NCBI GenBank assembly: GCA_037443945.1
Contig: JBBINH010000012.1
Location: 1-64,000, forward strand
DNA from: SSF26 sp037443945
Lineage (GTDB): Bacteria; Chloroflexota; Anaerolineae; J102
Direction of reading: 5' to 3'
Length of the DNA: 64,000 bases
The first letter of the stretch is position 1. Each line of letters begins with the position of its first letter. The position numbers were made by a program, and so were the translations under genes. This document shows positions 7,610 to 15,231 of this stretch, piece after piece. A model generated the notes under the pieces. It was not told the origin of the DNA, searched no databases, and saw only the letters and a list, made by a program, of their open reading frames with translations.

Positions 7610-8941
7610 ATGTTCCATCCTATGTTTTCCGTGTTTTTCCGCATGGCCGTCCTCGCGGGGTTGTTCGGTCTTCTCGGTGGCGCCCGTTTCGTCTCGTCCT
7701 CGTCCAGCGCAGCGGCCGTCCCGTCTACGCCCCAGGTCAAGACCTTCGCCGCGATCTGGCAGCGCACGCCACCAACGGTCGACGGCGACTTATCCGATTG
7801 GGACTCGTTTTCTAAACTGGTCCTGAATAACGATACGGCCAGCTATCCGACACCGGCCCAACGGCCCCGGCCTGACGATCTCAGCGGCTGGGCTTCCATC
7901 GTCTGGACCTCGGACCACGTGTATCTGGCCGTGTGGGTGACAGATAACATGGTCGTGCGCAATTCGCGCAACTGGCGGCTGGACGATATGGTCGAATTCG
8001 TCTTCGATATCGACAACGATGCCGCTTTCAGCCTGGGCGATCTGCGGTTTAGCCTCAGTCCGGACGGGCTGATCACCGAGAACGGCGGCTTGCCTTTGGG
8101 CGTTGTCTCGGCCATCCGCCGCCATGAACAGGGCTGGTTGGGGGAAATGGCCGTTCCCATCACCCAGTTCGGCAGCGATTTTCTTTCCAACACTCAGGTC
8201 GGTTTTACCTGGGGATTGCAGGATGATGACGGCGGTGTTCTGCTGAAGCAGCTTGTGTGGGAGGGCACCACGTTCAGCACCCCTTCGGCCGGCCAGGGTT
8301 TGCTCAGCTTTGTCAACGGGCCGCGGCGGCAGTGGATGACCTTCCGCCCCGGTGTGGAGGGCTATAACGGCATCACGGATGCGACTCTCAATTCCTGGCC
8401 GGGTAACGAGAACACCAACTTCGGCAACTCGCCGGTTATCGCCGTGCGCGGGGAGAAGCAATGGCATCTGGTCATCAAGATCGAGCCGCCGCCGTTGCCG
8501 CCGGGGGCACGCGCTCTGGCCGCCCGACTGCACATGAACCTGGTCGATCCACCGCCGGCGAATCCGAACAACAACGGGACGACATGGGCGCGGGCCTATC
8601 GGCTGTTGCGCGCCTGGGACGAGAACAGTGTCACCTGGTTCCAGGCCCGTACCGGCCAGCGGTGGACCGTGGGCGGCGCCGGAGGTATCGGCAGCGACCG
8701 CAGCGATGTCGTCATCGCCCAAACGCGTCTCACCCCCCAGACCCGCACGTACACCTGGGACCTGGGCGACCTGATTGCGGATTGGTACGCGCGGCCCGAA
8801 GCCAACCACGGCCTTATCATCCGCGGGGAAGCCGGAGCCAACGTGCTCTACAATTTCCACTCCAGCGAGTGCACGGCCAACCCCACCTGCGCGCCCTGGA
8901 TCGAGATTTACGTCGAGCTGCCACCGCCCACAACGGAGTGA
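7610..8941 (+). CDS. Secreted protein with CBM9-like and DNRLRE-like domains
   Basis: A 443-residue exported protein. An N-terminal hydrophobic segment (MAVLAGLFGLLGGARF) serves as signal peptide or anchor. Residues from about 40 to 200 resemble the CBM9-like sugar-binding fold (PTVDGDLSDW, VYLAVWVTDN, DDMVEFVFDIDND). From about 300 to the end the sequence resembles DNRLRE-type beta-sandwich domains (AWDENSVTWFQARTG, YTWDLGDLIADWYA, HGLIIRGE). No catalytic motif is seen, so extracellular binding or adhesion is the likely role. ATG 7610 has a GGAG 4 bases upstream; ATG 7622 is an alternative. Confidence 0.7.
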   Translation: MFHPMFSVFFRMAVLAGLFGLLGGARFVSSSSSAAAVPSTPQVKTFAAIWQRTPPTVDGDLSDWDSFSKLVLNNDTASYPTPAQRPRPDDLSGWASIVWTSDHVYLAVWVTDNMVVRNSRNWRLDDMVEFVFDIDNDAAFSLGDLRFSLSPDGLITENGGLPLGVVSAIRRHEQGWLGEMAVPITQFGSDFLSNTQVGFTWGLQDDDGGVLLKQLVWEGTTFSTPSAGQGLLSFVNGPRRQWMTFRPGVEGYNGITDATLNSWPGNENTNFGNSPVIAVRGEKQWHLVIKIEPPPLPPGARALAARLHMNLVDPPPANPNNNGTTWARAYRLLRAWDENSVTWFQARTGQRWTVGGAGGIGSDRSDVVIAQTRLTPQTRTYTWDLGDLIADWYARPEANHGLIIRGEAGANVLYNFHSSECTANPTCAPWIEIYVELPPPTTE

Positions 8942-8982
8942 GCGCCAACGCCGACGGCCCCTACCACCTCCGGCTAAGGACA

Positions 8983-9088
8983 ACCTACCCGCCTATCCGC
9001 GGCCGGACGCCGATGGCACATCAACCTCGCCGGGCGTCGGCCCCTACGGCGCCGAGGCCACAGGCCTATGGCGGGCGATTGCGGTCGG
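8983..9088. repeat. Dispersed intergenic repeat, copy 1
   Basis: This segment matches 26385-26479. The first 31 bases (ACCTACCCG... to ...CGCCGA) agree at 25 positions. The last 28 (CAGGCC... to ...CGG) agree at 24 positions. The middle is more divergent and differs in length. Both copies follow the stop of a plus-strand gene and precede the 3' end of a minus-strand gene, that is, they lie in convergent gaps. Confidence 0.6.
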
Positions 9089-9121
9089 CACGCCCGCAGG
9101 CAGTTCCCCTTGCCGACGGTG

Positions 9122-9143
9122 CCCCGCGCTCGTTAGCGCGGGG
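9122..9143 (-). terminator. GC-rich hairpin across the ptsI stop codon
   Basis: A perfect 9-bp stem (CCCCGCGCT / AGCGCGGGG) with a 4-base loop includes the TAA stop of ptsI. No T-tract follows on either strand. It may therefore be a 3'-end stabiliser or a T-less terminator rather than a classical intrinsic terminator. Confidence 0.4.
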
Positions 9144-10875
9144 TCTGGGCCTTGAGAAAGTCGATCACATCGGCGGCCAGGGAGAACTGCAGGGCCTGTT
9201 GGGCTACTTCCCGGCTGGCCGCCAACGACCAACGTCGGATCAGGTCCTTGATGGTGGGGATGGACGAGGGCGCCATGCTGAACTCGTCCAGTCCCATCCC
9301 CAACAGAAGCGGCACGGCCGGGGGATCGCCCGCCAGCTCGCCGCATACCCCCACCCAGCGTCCGTGAGCGTGGGCTGCCTGAATGGTCATCTCGATCAGG
9401 CGCAGGACGGCCGGGTGATACGGACTGGCCAACACCGAAACGCGTTCGTTGGTGCGATCGACGGCCAGGGTGTACTGCGTCAGGTCGTTGGTACCGATGC
9501 TGAAAAAGTCCACCAGAGGTGCAAAGCGATCCGCCAGCAAGGCGGCCGACGGCACTTCGATCATGATGCCGAACTGCACCCGTTCGGGCACGGGCTTGCC
9601 GCGACGAAGCAAACCGGCACGGGCCTGGGCAAACAGTTCCCGGGCCCGCTCTACCTCGGCCACCGAGGAGACCATCGGTAGCATGATCCGCAGTTCCATG
9701 GCGATGCCGGCGGCCATCACCTCACCGGCTGCCTGTAACAGCGCCGTGAATTGCTCCTCCAGAATGTCGGGTCGTTCCCGGATCATGCGAATGCCGCGCC
9801 AGCCCAAGAAGGGGTTGGGTTCGCGACCGGTGCCCAGATAGGGGACCTCTTTATCACCACCCACATCGAGCGTTCGCACCACCACAGGACGGCTGCCCAA
9901 CGTCTGGAAGATGCGGCTGTAGATGCGTACCTGCTCGGCCAGGGTGGGCATCGACGTGCGCTGCAGGTAGAGAAACTCGGTGCGTAGCAGGCCTACGCCA
10001 TCGGCCCCAAAACGCACGGCCAGTTCGGCTTCTTCGACGCTGCCGATATTGGCGGCTACCTCGATGGGGTGAGTACCGTCGCATGGCACGGCGGGTTGGC
10101 TGGCCTGGCCCAGTTCCAGACGACGCTGCAGTTCCCATTGTTCTTTCTCCCGTCGCGCCAGTTCAAGCTCGTGCAGGGTGGGGCCGACATTGAAGACGCC
10201 GGTATTGCCGTTGAGAATGCACAGGGTTTCGTTGCGGATGTCGGCCAGGTCCATGGCCACGCTGACGATCGCCGGCACGCCCATGGCCCGCGCCAGGATG
10301 GCCGAATGGGAGGTCGGCCCGCCCCTTACCGTGACAATGCCCAGGATTTTCTCACGGTCGAAACGGATGGTGTCGGAGGGTGTCAGGTCCTCGGCCACCA
10401 GGATGATGGGTTCGTTGAGTTCGCCACCGCCTAGCAGATCCTCATCGCCCTCCAGACATTTCATCACCCGTTCGGCCACGTCGCGCAGGTCTTGGGCCCG
10501 CGCCTGGAAGTATTCCTCCTCCAGGCTGAGAAGGGCCTGGGCGAATTGTTCAAAGACATGGTGTACGGCCGCCTTGGCATTCCAGTGCTCCTCCCAGACG
10601 AGCTCGCGCAGCCGGGTCAGCAATTCTTCGTCATCCAGGAACAGGCGATGGGCTTCGAAGATGGCGGCTTCGTCCGCCCCGGCCACCTGGCGGGCGCGCG
10701 TCTCCAGCGCCCGCAGTTGGGTGCGGGCTTTGTCAACGGCCTCCATGAGCAGGTGCCATTCCTGCTGGGGGTCCTCCACGCGATAGTCGGCAAAGGTGAC
10801 CTTGCGTGGGCGGTAAATCAGCGCCGGACCGACGGCGATGCCCGGCGATGCAGGTAAACCCTGGTAGCGCGGCAT
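9133..10875 (-). CDS. ptsI: Phosphoenolpyruvate-protein phosphotransferase, PTS Enzyme I
   Basis: A 580-residue cytosolic Enzyme I that takes phosphate from PEP and passes it to HPr, releasing pyruvate. Visible motifs are GGPTSHSAILAR with the active-site His190, DVGGDKEVPYLG, GWRGIRMI, MIEVPSAALLADRF, the PEP-site SIGTNDLTQY and the catalytic-Cys loop GVCGELAGDP. Length equals typical PtsI. It is the last gene of the long PTS/2-oxoacid-dehydrogenase operon and starts 14 bases after ptsH. The operon thus carries its own general PTS phosphotransfer proteins. Confidence 0.96.
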   Translation of the reverse strand: MPRYQGLPASPGIAVGPALIYRPRKVTFADYRVEDPQQEWHLLMEAVDKARTQLRALETRARQVAGADEAAIFEAHRLFLDDEELLTRLRELVWEEHWNAKAAVHHVFEQFAQALLSLEEEYFQARAQDLRDVAERVMKCLEGDEDLLGGGELNEPIILVAEDLTPSDTIRFDREKILGIVTVRGGPTSHSAILARAMGVPAIVSVAMDLADIRNETLCILNGNTGVFNVGPTLHELELARREKEQWELQRRLELGQASQPAVPCDGTHPIEVAANIGSVEEAELAVRFGADGVGLLRTEFLYLQRTSMPTLAEQVRIYSRIFQTLGSRPVVVRTLDVGGDKEVPYLGTGREPNPFLGWRGIRMIRERPDILEEQFTALLQAAGEVMAAGIAMELRIMLPMVSSVAEVERARELFAQARAGLLRRGKPVPERVQFGIMIEVPSAALLADRFAPLVDFFSIGTNDLTQYTLAVDRTNERVSVLASPYHPAVLRLIEMTIQAAHAHGRWVGVCGELAGDPPAVPLLLGMGLDEFSMAPSSIPTIKDLIRRWSLAASREVAQQALQFSLAADVIDFLKAQTPR

Positions 10876-10889
10876 GGGATGCTCCGTGT

Positions 10890-11192
10890 CTAAGGCGCCG
10901 ATTCCGCTTCCCCAAAGTTGCCCTCGATGAGCGCTACCAGGGCAGCCAGCGCTTCTTGGGCTTGTTCACCTTCGGTGATCAATTCGATCCGGTCGCCCTG
11001 ATTGACACCCAAGGTCAAGACACTCAGAGGGCTTTTGGCCTTGGCGGGGGGTTTGTCGCTGTTGAGTTTGCGGACGGTAATCTTACAAGGAAAACGGCCG
11101 GCCAGCTTGACGAACTGCGCTGCGGGCCGTGCGTGCAACCCGGCCGGATGATTGACGGCGAGGACGGCGGAAAAGGTCTCAGACATGGTCAT
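10890..11192 (-). CDS. ptsH: Phosphocarrier protein HPr
   Basis: A 100-residue HPr. The phosphorylatable histidine lies in GLHARPAAQFV. The region corresponding to the regulatory Ser46 site reads KSPLSVLTLGV, so a serine is present, but no HPr kinase is encoded in the window. ATG 11192 (MTMSET) or ATG 11186 could be used. Either way the start overlaps the stop of the upstream oxidoreductase, indicating coupling. It relays phosphate from the adjacent Enzyme I to the two IIA components of the operon (inferred). Confidence 0.94.
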   Translation of the reverse strand: MTMSETFSAVLAVNHPAGLHARPAAQFVKLAGRFPCKITVRKLNSDKPPAKAKSPLSVLTLGVNQGDRIELITEGEQAQEALAALVALIEGNFGEAESAP

Positions 11193-12492
11193 ATCCCAGC
11201 AGGCGATCTTGTTCCCGACGCAGTTTATAAATCGTCTGGTCGGTCTTCAGCGCGATGTCGTCGTAGTGAATCGGATGATGGGCTTTGACCGGACGGGTAA
11301 TGACACCTCCGACCACCAGTCCCAGCGGCACCTGGCCCTGCTCACGTGCTATGTGCGCTTTCTCAATCATCCCGTAGACGGTATATCCGCCCAGAGCATC
11401 GATCACATCACCGGGTTGCAGGTCTCGCTTGGCATAGGCCACGGTTTCGGCGACGGGGGGCTGATGGGTCGCCAGCGTTTCCTCGCGGTCCAGGACGACC
11501 TTGGCCACGGTGAGCGGAGCTTCCAGATTGGCCAGATGATAGGGCCGATAGAGGACCCAGTAATCATGGTGAGGATGGCCCAATAAGCGCAGATAGCGCA
11601 GATCGCGAATGACCTTGGGTTGGTCGGTGGTGATGGTCACAAACACGCCGGGGGCCACATCGCCGATGGCAAAATCGACGGCCCGCACCCCTTCAAAAAT
11701 ACCACCGGCTTCCCTGGGCACAAAAACGGTCGGAAGGTCCTTGACCGAACAGCGCGGGCCGCGCCCGCCGGTCACCTCGGGGGCAAAGCCAATCCCATTG
11801 CCGATCGAGGTCATCTCCACCATGGTCTTGGTGCCATCCACAAATGAGGCCAGCATTTTCGGGTTCATCCGCTGGCGTTGGGCGGCTTCTTGCAGTTGAG
11901 CGGGGGTGGCACTCCGATCCAGCGGATTGTTCTTGCCTTTGCCCACGTACACGACCTCAAAGCCCAGAGCATCGGCAAAATCGTACAGCTCTTTGATCGA
12001 ACCCGGCTCGTCGCCCGCCACCAGAGAATAGATGACCCCGCGCTCGGCCGCCATGCGTGCCAACACGTAGCCCACCGTTGCGTCGGCCTCGACGTTCATA
12101 TTGACGATGTCTTTGCCGTTTTGAATAGCCGTATAGCAAATGTGGGCCCCCACTTCGGGAATGCCCGTGCATTCGAGAATGACGTCGAGAGCGGCGATCT
12201 GGACCAGAAAAGCGGCATCGGTCGTGGCGATGCGTTTGCCGTCGGCGATGAGCTCCGAGGCCCTTTCGGGATCGGCATCCAGGAACAGGATGGCTTCGGC
12301 CGGCACGCCGCTTTCGCGATACGCTTCCTCCGCGCGGCCGGGGACGACATCCGCCGTAGCCACCACCCGCATCCCCGCCATGCGTTCGGTCTGGCTGATA
12401 AAACCGGCGCCCATCTGGCCGGCACCGACCAGGCCCACACGAATGGGCCCCTTGCTCTGAGCACGTGCACGTAGACGTTGACTTAGGGCCAT
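11179..12492 (-). CDS. NAD(P)-binding oxidoreductase with C-terminal SAF domain
   Basis: A 437-residue protein. An N-terminal Rossmann domain with GLVGAGQMGAGF resembles homoserine-dehydrogenase-like oxidoreductases (ILECTGIPEVGAH, VNMNVEADATVGYVLA, LVAGDEPGSIKELYDFA). The C-terminal part, from about residue 340, has SAF-domain character (YAKRDLQPGDVIDALGGYTVYG). Relatives are often annotated as homoserine dehydrogenase or FlgA. They are found in carbohydrate operons, and the substrate is not established. Here it follows the glucitol PTS genes in place of a classical SDR-type sorbitol-6-phosphate dehydrogenase, so oxidation of a polyol phosphate is a reasonable guess. The ATG at 12492 has AGGA upstream; the longer frame overlaps srlB and is rejected. 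Confidence 0.75.
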   Translation of the reverse strand: MALSQRLRARAQSKGPIRVGLVGAGQMGAGFISQTERMAGMRVVATADVVPGRAEEAYRESGVPAEAILFLDADPERASELIADGKRIATTDAAFLVQIAALDVILECTGIPEVGAHICYTAIQNGKDIVNMNVEADATVGYVLARMAAERGVIYSLVAGDEPGSIKELYDFADALGFEVVYVGKGKNNPLDRSATPAQLQEAAQRQRMNPKMLASFVDGTKTMVEMTSIGNGIGFAPEVTGGRGPRCSVKDLPTVFVPREAGGIFEGVRAVDFAIGDVAPGVFVTITTDQPKVIRDLRYLRLLGHPHHDYWVLYRPYHLANLEAPLTVAKVVLDREETLATHQPPVAETVAYAKRDLQPGDVIDALGGYTVYGMIEKAHIAREQGQVPLGLVVGGVITRPVKAHHPIHYDDIALKTDQTIYKLRREQDRLLGYDHV

Positions 12493-12532
12493 GATGTTAT
12501 CCTGCGATGAAGTTGGGCCGGCTTCGCCGATC

Positions 12533-12901
12533 TCACGAATCCGGCGCGTAGATCGCCATCCGACTGCCCGGCCCGATGGGTGGGAGAGGGCGAGCTTCGG
12601 CGCAGATGTCACCGGGCATTTCCGGCCTGGTTTGGCCGTTGAACTTGATGACGAAATGGCCCAGGGTCCTCAGGTTCTCGTTCGCCACCTCTCCCACCGC
12701 CAGAATGGTGAAGCATTGATCGTCAAGACAGAACCGATCGCCGGGCGCAACCTCGGCCACCAGTTCGGTGCCGTCGTGAAGGATGGCGAAGTCCCTGAGC
12801 TCCTCAGGAGCGTTCAGGCCGAAGAAAACCAGGATGCCCGCCGAGACGAACTCGTCTACCAGCGGTCCTACTGCGTGAACGGTGGCCGAGTACTTGATCA
12901 T
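12533..12901 (-). CDS. srlB: PTS glucitol/sorbitol-type IIA component
   Basis: A 122-residue cytosolic IIA of the glucitol family. The start MIKYSATVHAVGPLVDEF and the segments ILVFFGLNAPEELRDFAILH and GDRFCLDDQCFTILAVGEVANENL are characteristic. His42 in FAILHDG is the candidate phosphorylation site. It receives phosphate from HPr and passes it to the IIB encoded next upstream (12921-13304). The frame is open 40 codons further, but that part overlaps the IIB gene and is not family-like. Confidence 0.9.
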   Translation of the reverse strand: MIKYSATVHAVGPLVDEFVSAGILVFFGLNAPEELRDFAILHDGTELVAEVAPGDRFCLDDQCFTILAVGEVANENLRTLGHFVIKFNGQTRPEMPGDICAEARPLPPIGPGSRMAIYAPDS

Positions 12902-12920
12902 CGCCTGGATGCCCGGCCCG

Positions 12921-13304
12921 CTACTCGATGAGCTCGATGTCTTCGGGACGAACACCGGAGACGAAGAGATCCTCGGTAATAAAGCGCATGAGCGGACCGG
13001 AAGGTGACGTGGGATACACATCCACCGTCGGGACCTTCTTCATCGGGTACACACCCACGCGGGCCGTGCCGCCACAGTCGATGACGGCGACGGCGATCTG
13101 GTCGAAGTTGGCCTTGGACTTGAAGCCGTCAAAGGGACGACCTCCGGTCAGCTCGGCGATGCGCTGGGCCACCGGATGAATACCACCACCGGTGACGGAG
13201 TAAATCAGATCGCGCCCGGGCTTGGGCTCAATGATCAGGGGGCCACCCCAGCCTTTAGGACCGTGCTTGATGCGTACTTTCCGATAGGTGTTCTGCTCTG
13301 CCAT
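12921..13304 (-). CDS. PTS glucitol-type IIB, free-standing (SrlE N-terminal half)
   Basis: A 127-residue protein matching the cytosolic N-terminal half of enterobacterial SrlE (IIBC). The phosphorylatable cysteine is Cys77 in VAVIDCGGTARVG. It has no membrane segment; the membrane half is a separate gene just upstream (13385-13918). It begins with a strong AAGGAGG SD 8 bases before ATG 13304. In E. coli the two halves form one polypeptide with IIB first. Here they are split, and the membrane half is transcribed first. Confidence 0.85.
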   Translation of the reverse strand: MAEQNTYRKVRIKHGPKGWGGPLIIEPKPGRDLIYSVTGGGIHPVAQRIAELTGGRPFDGFKSKANFDQIAVAVIDCGGTARVGVYPMKKVPTVDVYPTSPSGPLMRFITEDLFVSGVRPEDIELIE

Positions 13305-13384
13305 CGTGAAAAACCTCCTTATTGGCTTACGAAATACGAATAGGCGCAGGGGTGGAGAGCCCACCCCTGCGCCCGGAGATTATC

Positions 13385-13918
13385 TCATAGACCGACGCTG
13401 AAGATCCAGCCCAAGATCACGGCGATGGGACCGGTAATGACCCGTGAGAAGAGTACGGCGGGTACGCCGACCTCCACGGTTTCGGGCTCTGCCTCGCCCA
13501 AAGCCAACCCCACCGGGATGAAGTCACAACCGACCTGTGGGTTGATGGCGAAGAGCGCAGGCAGGGCGACCGAAGCCGGCAACGCCCTCGACGCAAACTG
13601 GGTGCCCAACAGGGTGCCGATAATCTGCGCAATTACCGCGCCCGGTCCCAGCAGGGGCGAAAGCACCGGCAGACCGATGATCAACGACATGATGATCAGG
13701 CCGATGGGGTTACGCGCCAGGGGTTGGAGGGCGCGGGCGAGGGCATCACCCACACCGGTGGCGAGGATGATGCCGATGATGAACGAGATGAACGCCATGA
13801 ACGGTAGGATGTTCTTGACGACCTGGTCAATAGCCTCTCGTCCCGACTGATAAAGAACGCCGACGACTTTGCCGGCACCACGACCGATGCGTTCGAGCAG
13901 TTTGGTAATGCCTTGCAT
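13385..13918 (-). CDS. PTS glucitol-type IIC2 membrane subunit (SrlE C-terminal half)
   Basis: A 177-residue membrane protein corresponding to the C-terminal domain of SrlE. After an amphipathic N terminus come hydrophobic spans (ILPFMAFISFIIGIILATGV, GLIIMSLIIGLPVLSPLLGP) and the family stretch NPQVGCDFIPVGLALGEAEP. With SrlA it would form the sorbitol translocation channel. It starts 11 bases after srlA, with GAGG SD-like sequence overlapping the junction. It is separated by 80 bases from the IIB gene that follows. Confidence 0.85.
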   Translation of the reverse strand: MQGITKLLERIGRGAGKVVGVLYQSGREAIDQVVKNILPFMAFISFIIGIILATGVGDALARALQPLARNPIGLIIMSLIIGLPVLSPLLGPGAVIAQIIGTLLGTQFASRALPASVALPALFAINPQVGCDFIPVGLALGEAEPETVEVGVPAVLFSRVITGPIAVILGWIFSVGL

Positions 13919-13929
13919 GACTCACCTCC

Positions 13930-14475
13930 TCAAGCTGCCTGCTGGCGACGCGCCCACAGGAAGGCTGTGATGCGCTCGGTCACAACACCGCGAATGAAGA
14001 TGACGATCAAACCGACAATCAGATAGCGCACGGCGAGCGCAGCCGTCTCCTGCGCGCCGTATCCCGTGGTGACACCGGTAGCAATCCCGGCCCACACGAA
14101 CAACTCGCCGGGATTGACATGCGGGAAGATCCCCAGCGGGGGATGCACAAAGGACACGGCGGCATCATAAAAGGCGGGCTTGTAGCGCTCCGGCAGGAAC
14201 CGGCCCATCGTATAGGCCATGGGATTGGTGAGCACGAATACGGCCACGACGGGGAGCACCAGATAACGCAAGGGCATATAGAGAAAGCCTTCGCGGCCTG
14301 CCGCCTCGCCGATCCTGTCGATGCGCTCCTGGCCGATCAAGGCGATCAGGGCATTGAAGGCCGTCAAGAGGACGATAACCAGGGGGATAATCCCCGTCAC
14401 CAAGCCGACGAAGGTCTCGGCACCCTTTTGGAAGAGGCCGATAAACCAAACAGCCGCCTGGACGAGAGCATCCAT
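13930..14475 (-). CDS. srlA: PTS glucitol/sorbitol-type IIC1 membrane subunit
   Basis: A 181-residue polytopic membrane protein of the SrlA family. Visible family segments are GAETFVGLVTGIIPLVIVLLTAFNALIALIG (split over two spans), FVLTNPMAYTMGRFLPERYKPAFYDAA, HPPLGIFPHVNPGELFVWAGIATGV and a C-terminal VRYLIVGLIVIFIRG. Length matches E. coli SrlA (187). An AAGGAGG SD lies 7 bases upstream of ATG 14475. It is preceded by a 270-base gap, the longest inside the operon. Confidence 0.92.
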   Translation of the reverse strand: MDALVQAAVWFIGLFQKGAETFVGLVTGIIPLVIVLLTAFNALIALIGQERIDRIGEAAGREGFLYMPLRYLVLPVVAVFVLTNPMAYTMGRFLPERYKPAFYDAAVSFVHPPLGIFPHVNPGELFVWAGIATGVTTGYGAQETAALAVRYLIVGLIVIFIRGVVTERITAFLWARRQQAA

Positions 14476-14630
14476 GCCAAAACCTCCTTAGTGTCAAGAT
14501 CTGAGAGAATGAGTTGAAAAGAGAATAGGATGACGGAATCGCTTAAGGTGATGGAAACGACTTAGGGACAGTTTGACGATAGGCAACCTCCTCAACAAAG
14601 TGACCATGGAAGGTGACAAATGAGTGAAAA

Positions 14631-14712
14631 AGGCAGGCATATCGATTGTTGCTAATATCCCAACGGTGGCGCCCTTGCCCCCGCACAACACGATCACCTC
14701 TTTTGCCTGCCT
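14631..14712. repeat. Inverted repeat in the gutM-srlA gap
   Basis: Nine-base arms AGGCAGGCA (14631-14639) and TGCCTGCCT (14704-14712) flank a 64-base AT-richer loop. The 270-base gap between gutM and srlA (14476-14745) contains no convincing gene: a 77-codon frame there has no family-like sequence. It may hold an mRNA structure or processing site that separates the galactitol and glucitol modules. Confidence 0.35.
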
Positions 14713-14745
14713 GACCGATGGTGGCAATCGCTTATCGATCGCTTG

Positions 14746-15171
14746 CTACGAGGCCATCACCTCCTTTCCTTCCTTCTGAAACTCCAGGATATAGCGCGCC
14801 GCGTTTTGCAGGGCAGCCGCCAACTTGCGGCTGATATGAGGCGGCCAGACGGTGTCCTCACGCAGCAACTCCTCGACGGCTTTGCCCTGCAATCCGCGTA
14901 CCGGCTTCAAGTGGGCCAGAACGGTCCAGCCGGAAAGCTCCTCGGCGTGGTCAATCCGTTTCGTTTCCGGATCGACCACCAACACGGCGTAGTGACGACG
15001 ACGCCATGCCGTGCCATTGACACCGATGGAGACCAATTTACCACCCCGGCGCAGTTCACCGATCCGGCGATAGAAACGTCGCAGCTGGAAGTAGGACAGC
15101 ACAAACTGCAAGAGCCAGCCCAGGCCCAGCGCCAGGACGATGACAGAAGCTGTGCGATCAAGCGGGGTCAT
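14746..15171 (-). CDS. gutM: Glucitol operon activator family protein
   Basis: A 141-residue GutM-family protein. An N-terminal hydrophobic span (VIVLALGLGWLLQFVLSYFQ) is followed by the conserved cytosolic core YRRIGELRRGGKLVSIGVNG, WRRRHYAVLVVDPETKRI and LKPVRGLQGKAVEELL. In enterobacteria GutM activates the glucitol operon. In this operon the DNA-binding role is more likely carried by the SorC regulator, with GutM an accessory factor next to srlA. It lies between the galactitol-type and the glucitol-type PTS genes. Confidence 0.88.
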   Translation of the reverse strand: MTPLDRTASVIVLALGLGWLLQFVLSYFQLRRFYRRIGELRRGGKLVSIGVNGTAWRRRHYAVLVVDPETKRIDHAEELSGWTVLAHLKPVRGLQGKAVEELLREDTVWPPHISRKLAAALQNAARYILEFQKEGKEVMAS

Positions 15172-15231
15172 GCGATAGACTCGGCCAGAGTTGGAGACCT
15201 TCCAGCAGCGAACGCAAGGGTGCAGACCCGA

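Noticed and set aside
14494..14727. A 77-codon frame in the gutM-srlA gap
   Set aside because: No start with SD, no recognisable sequence and atypical composition. It is more likely untranslated leader.
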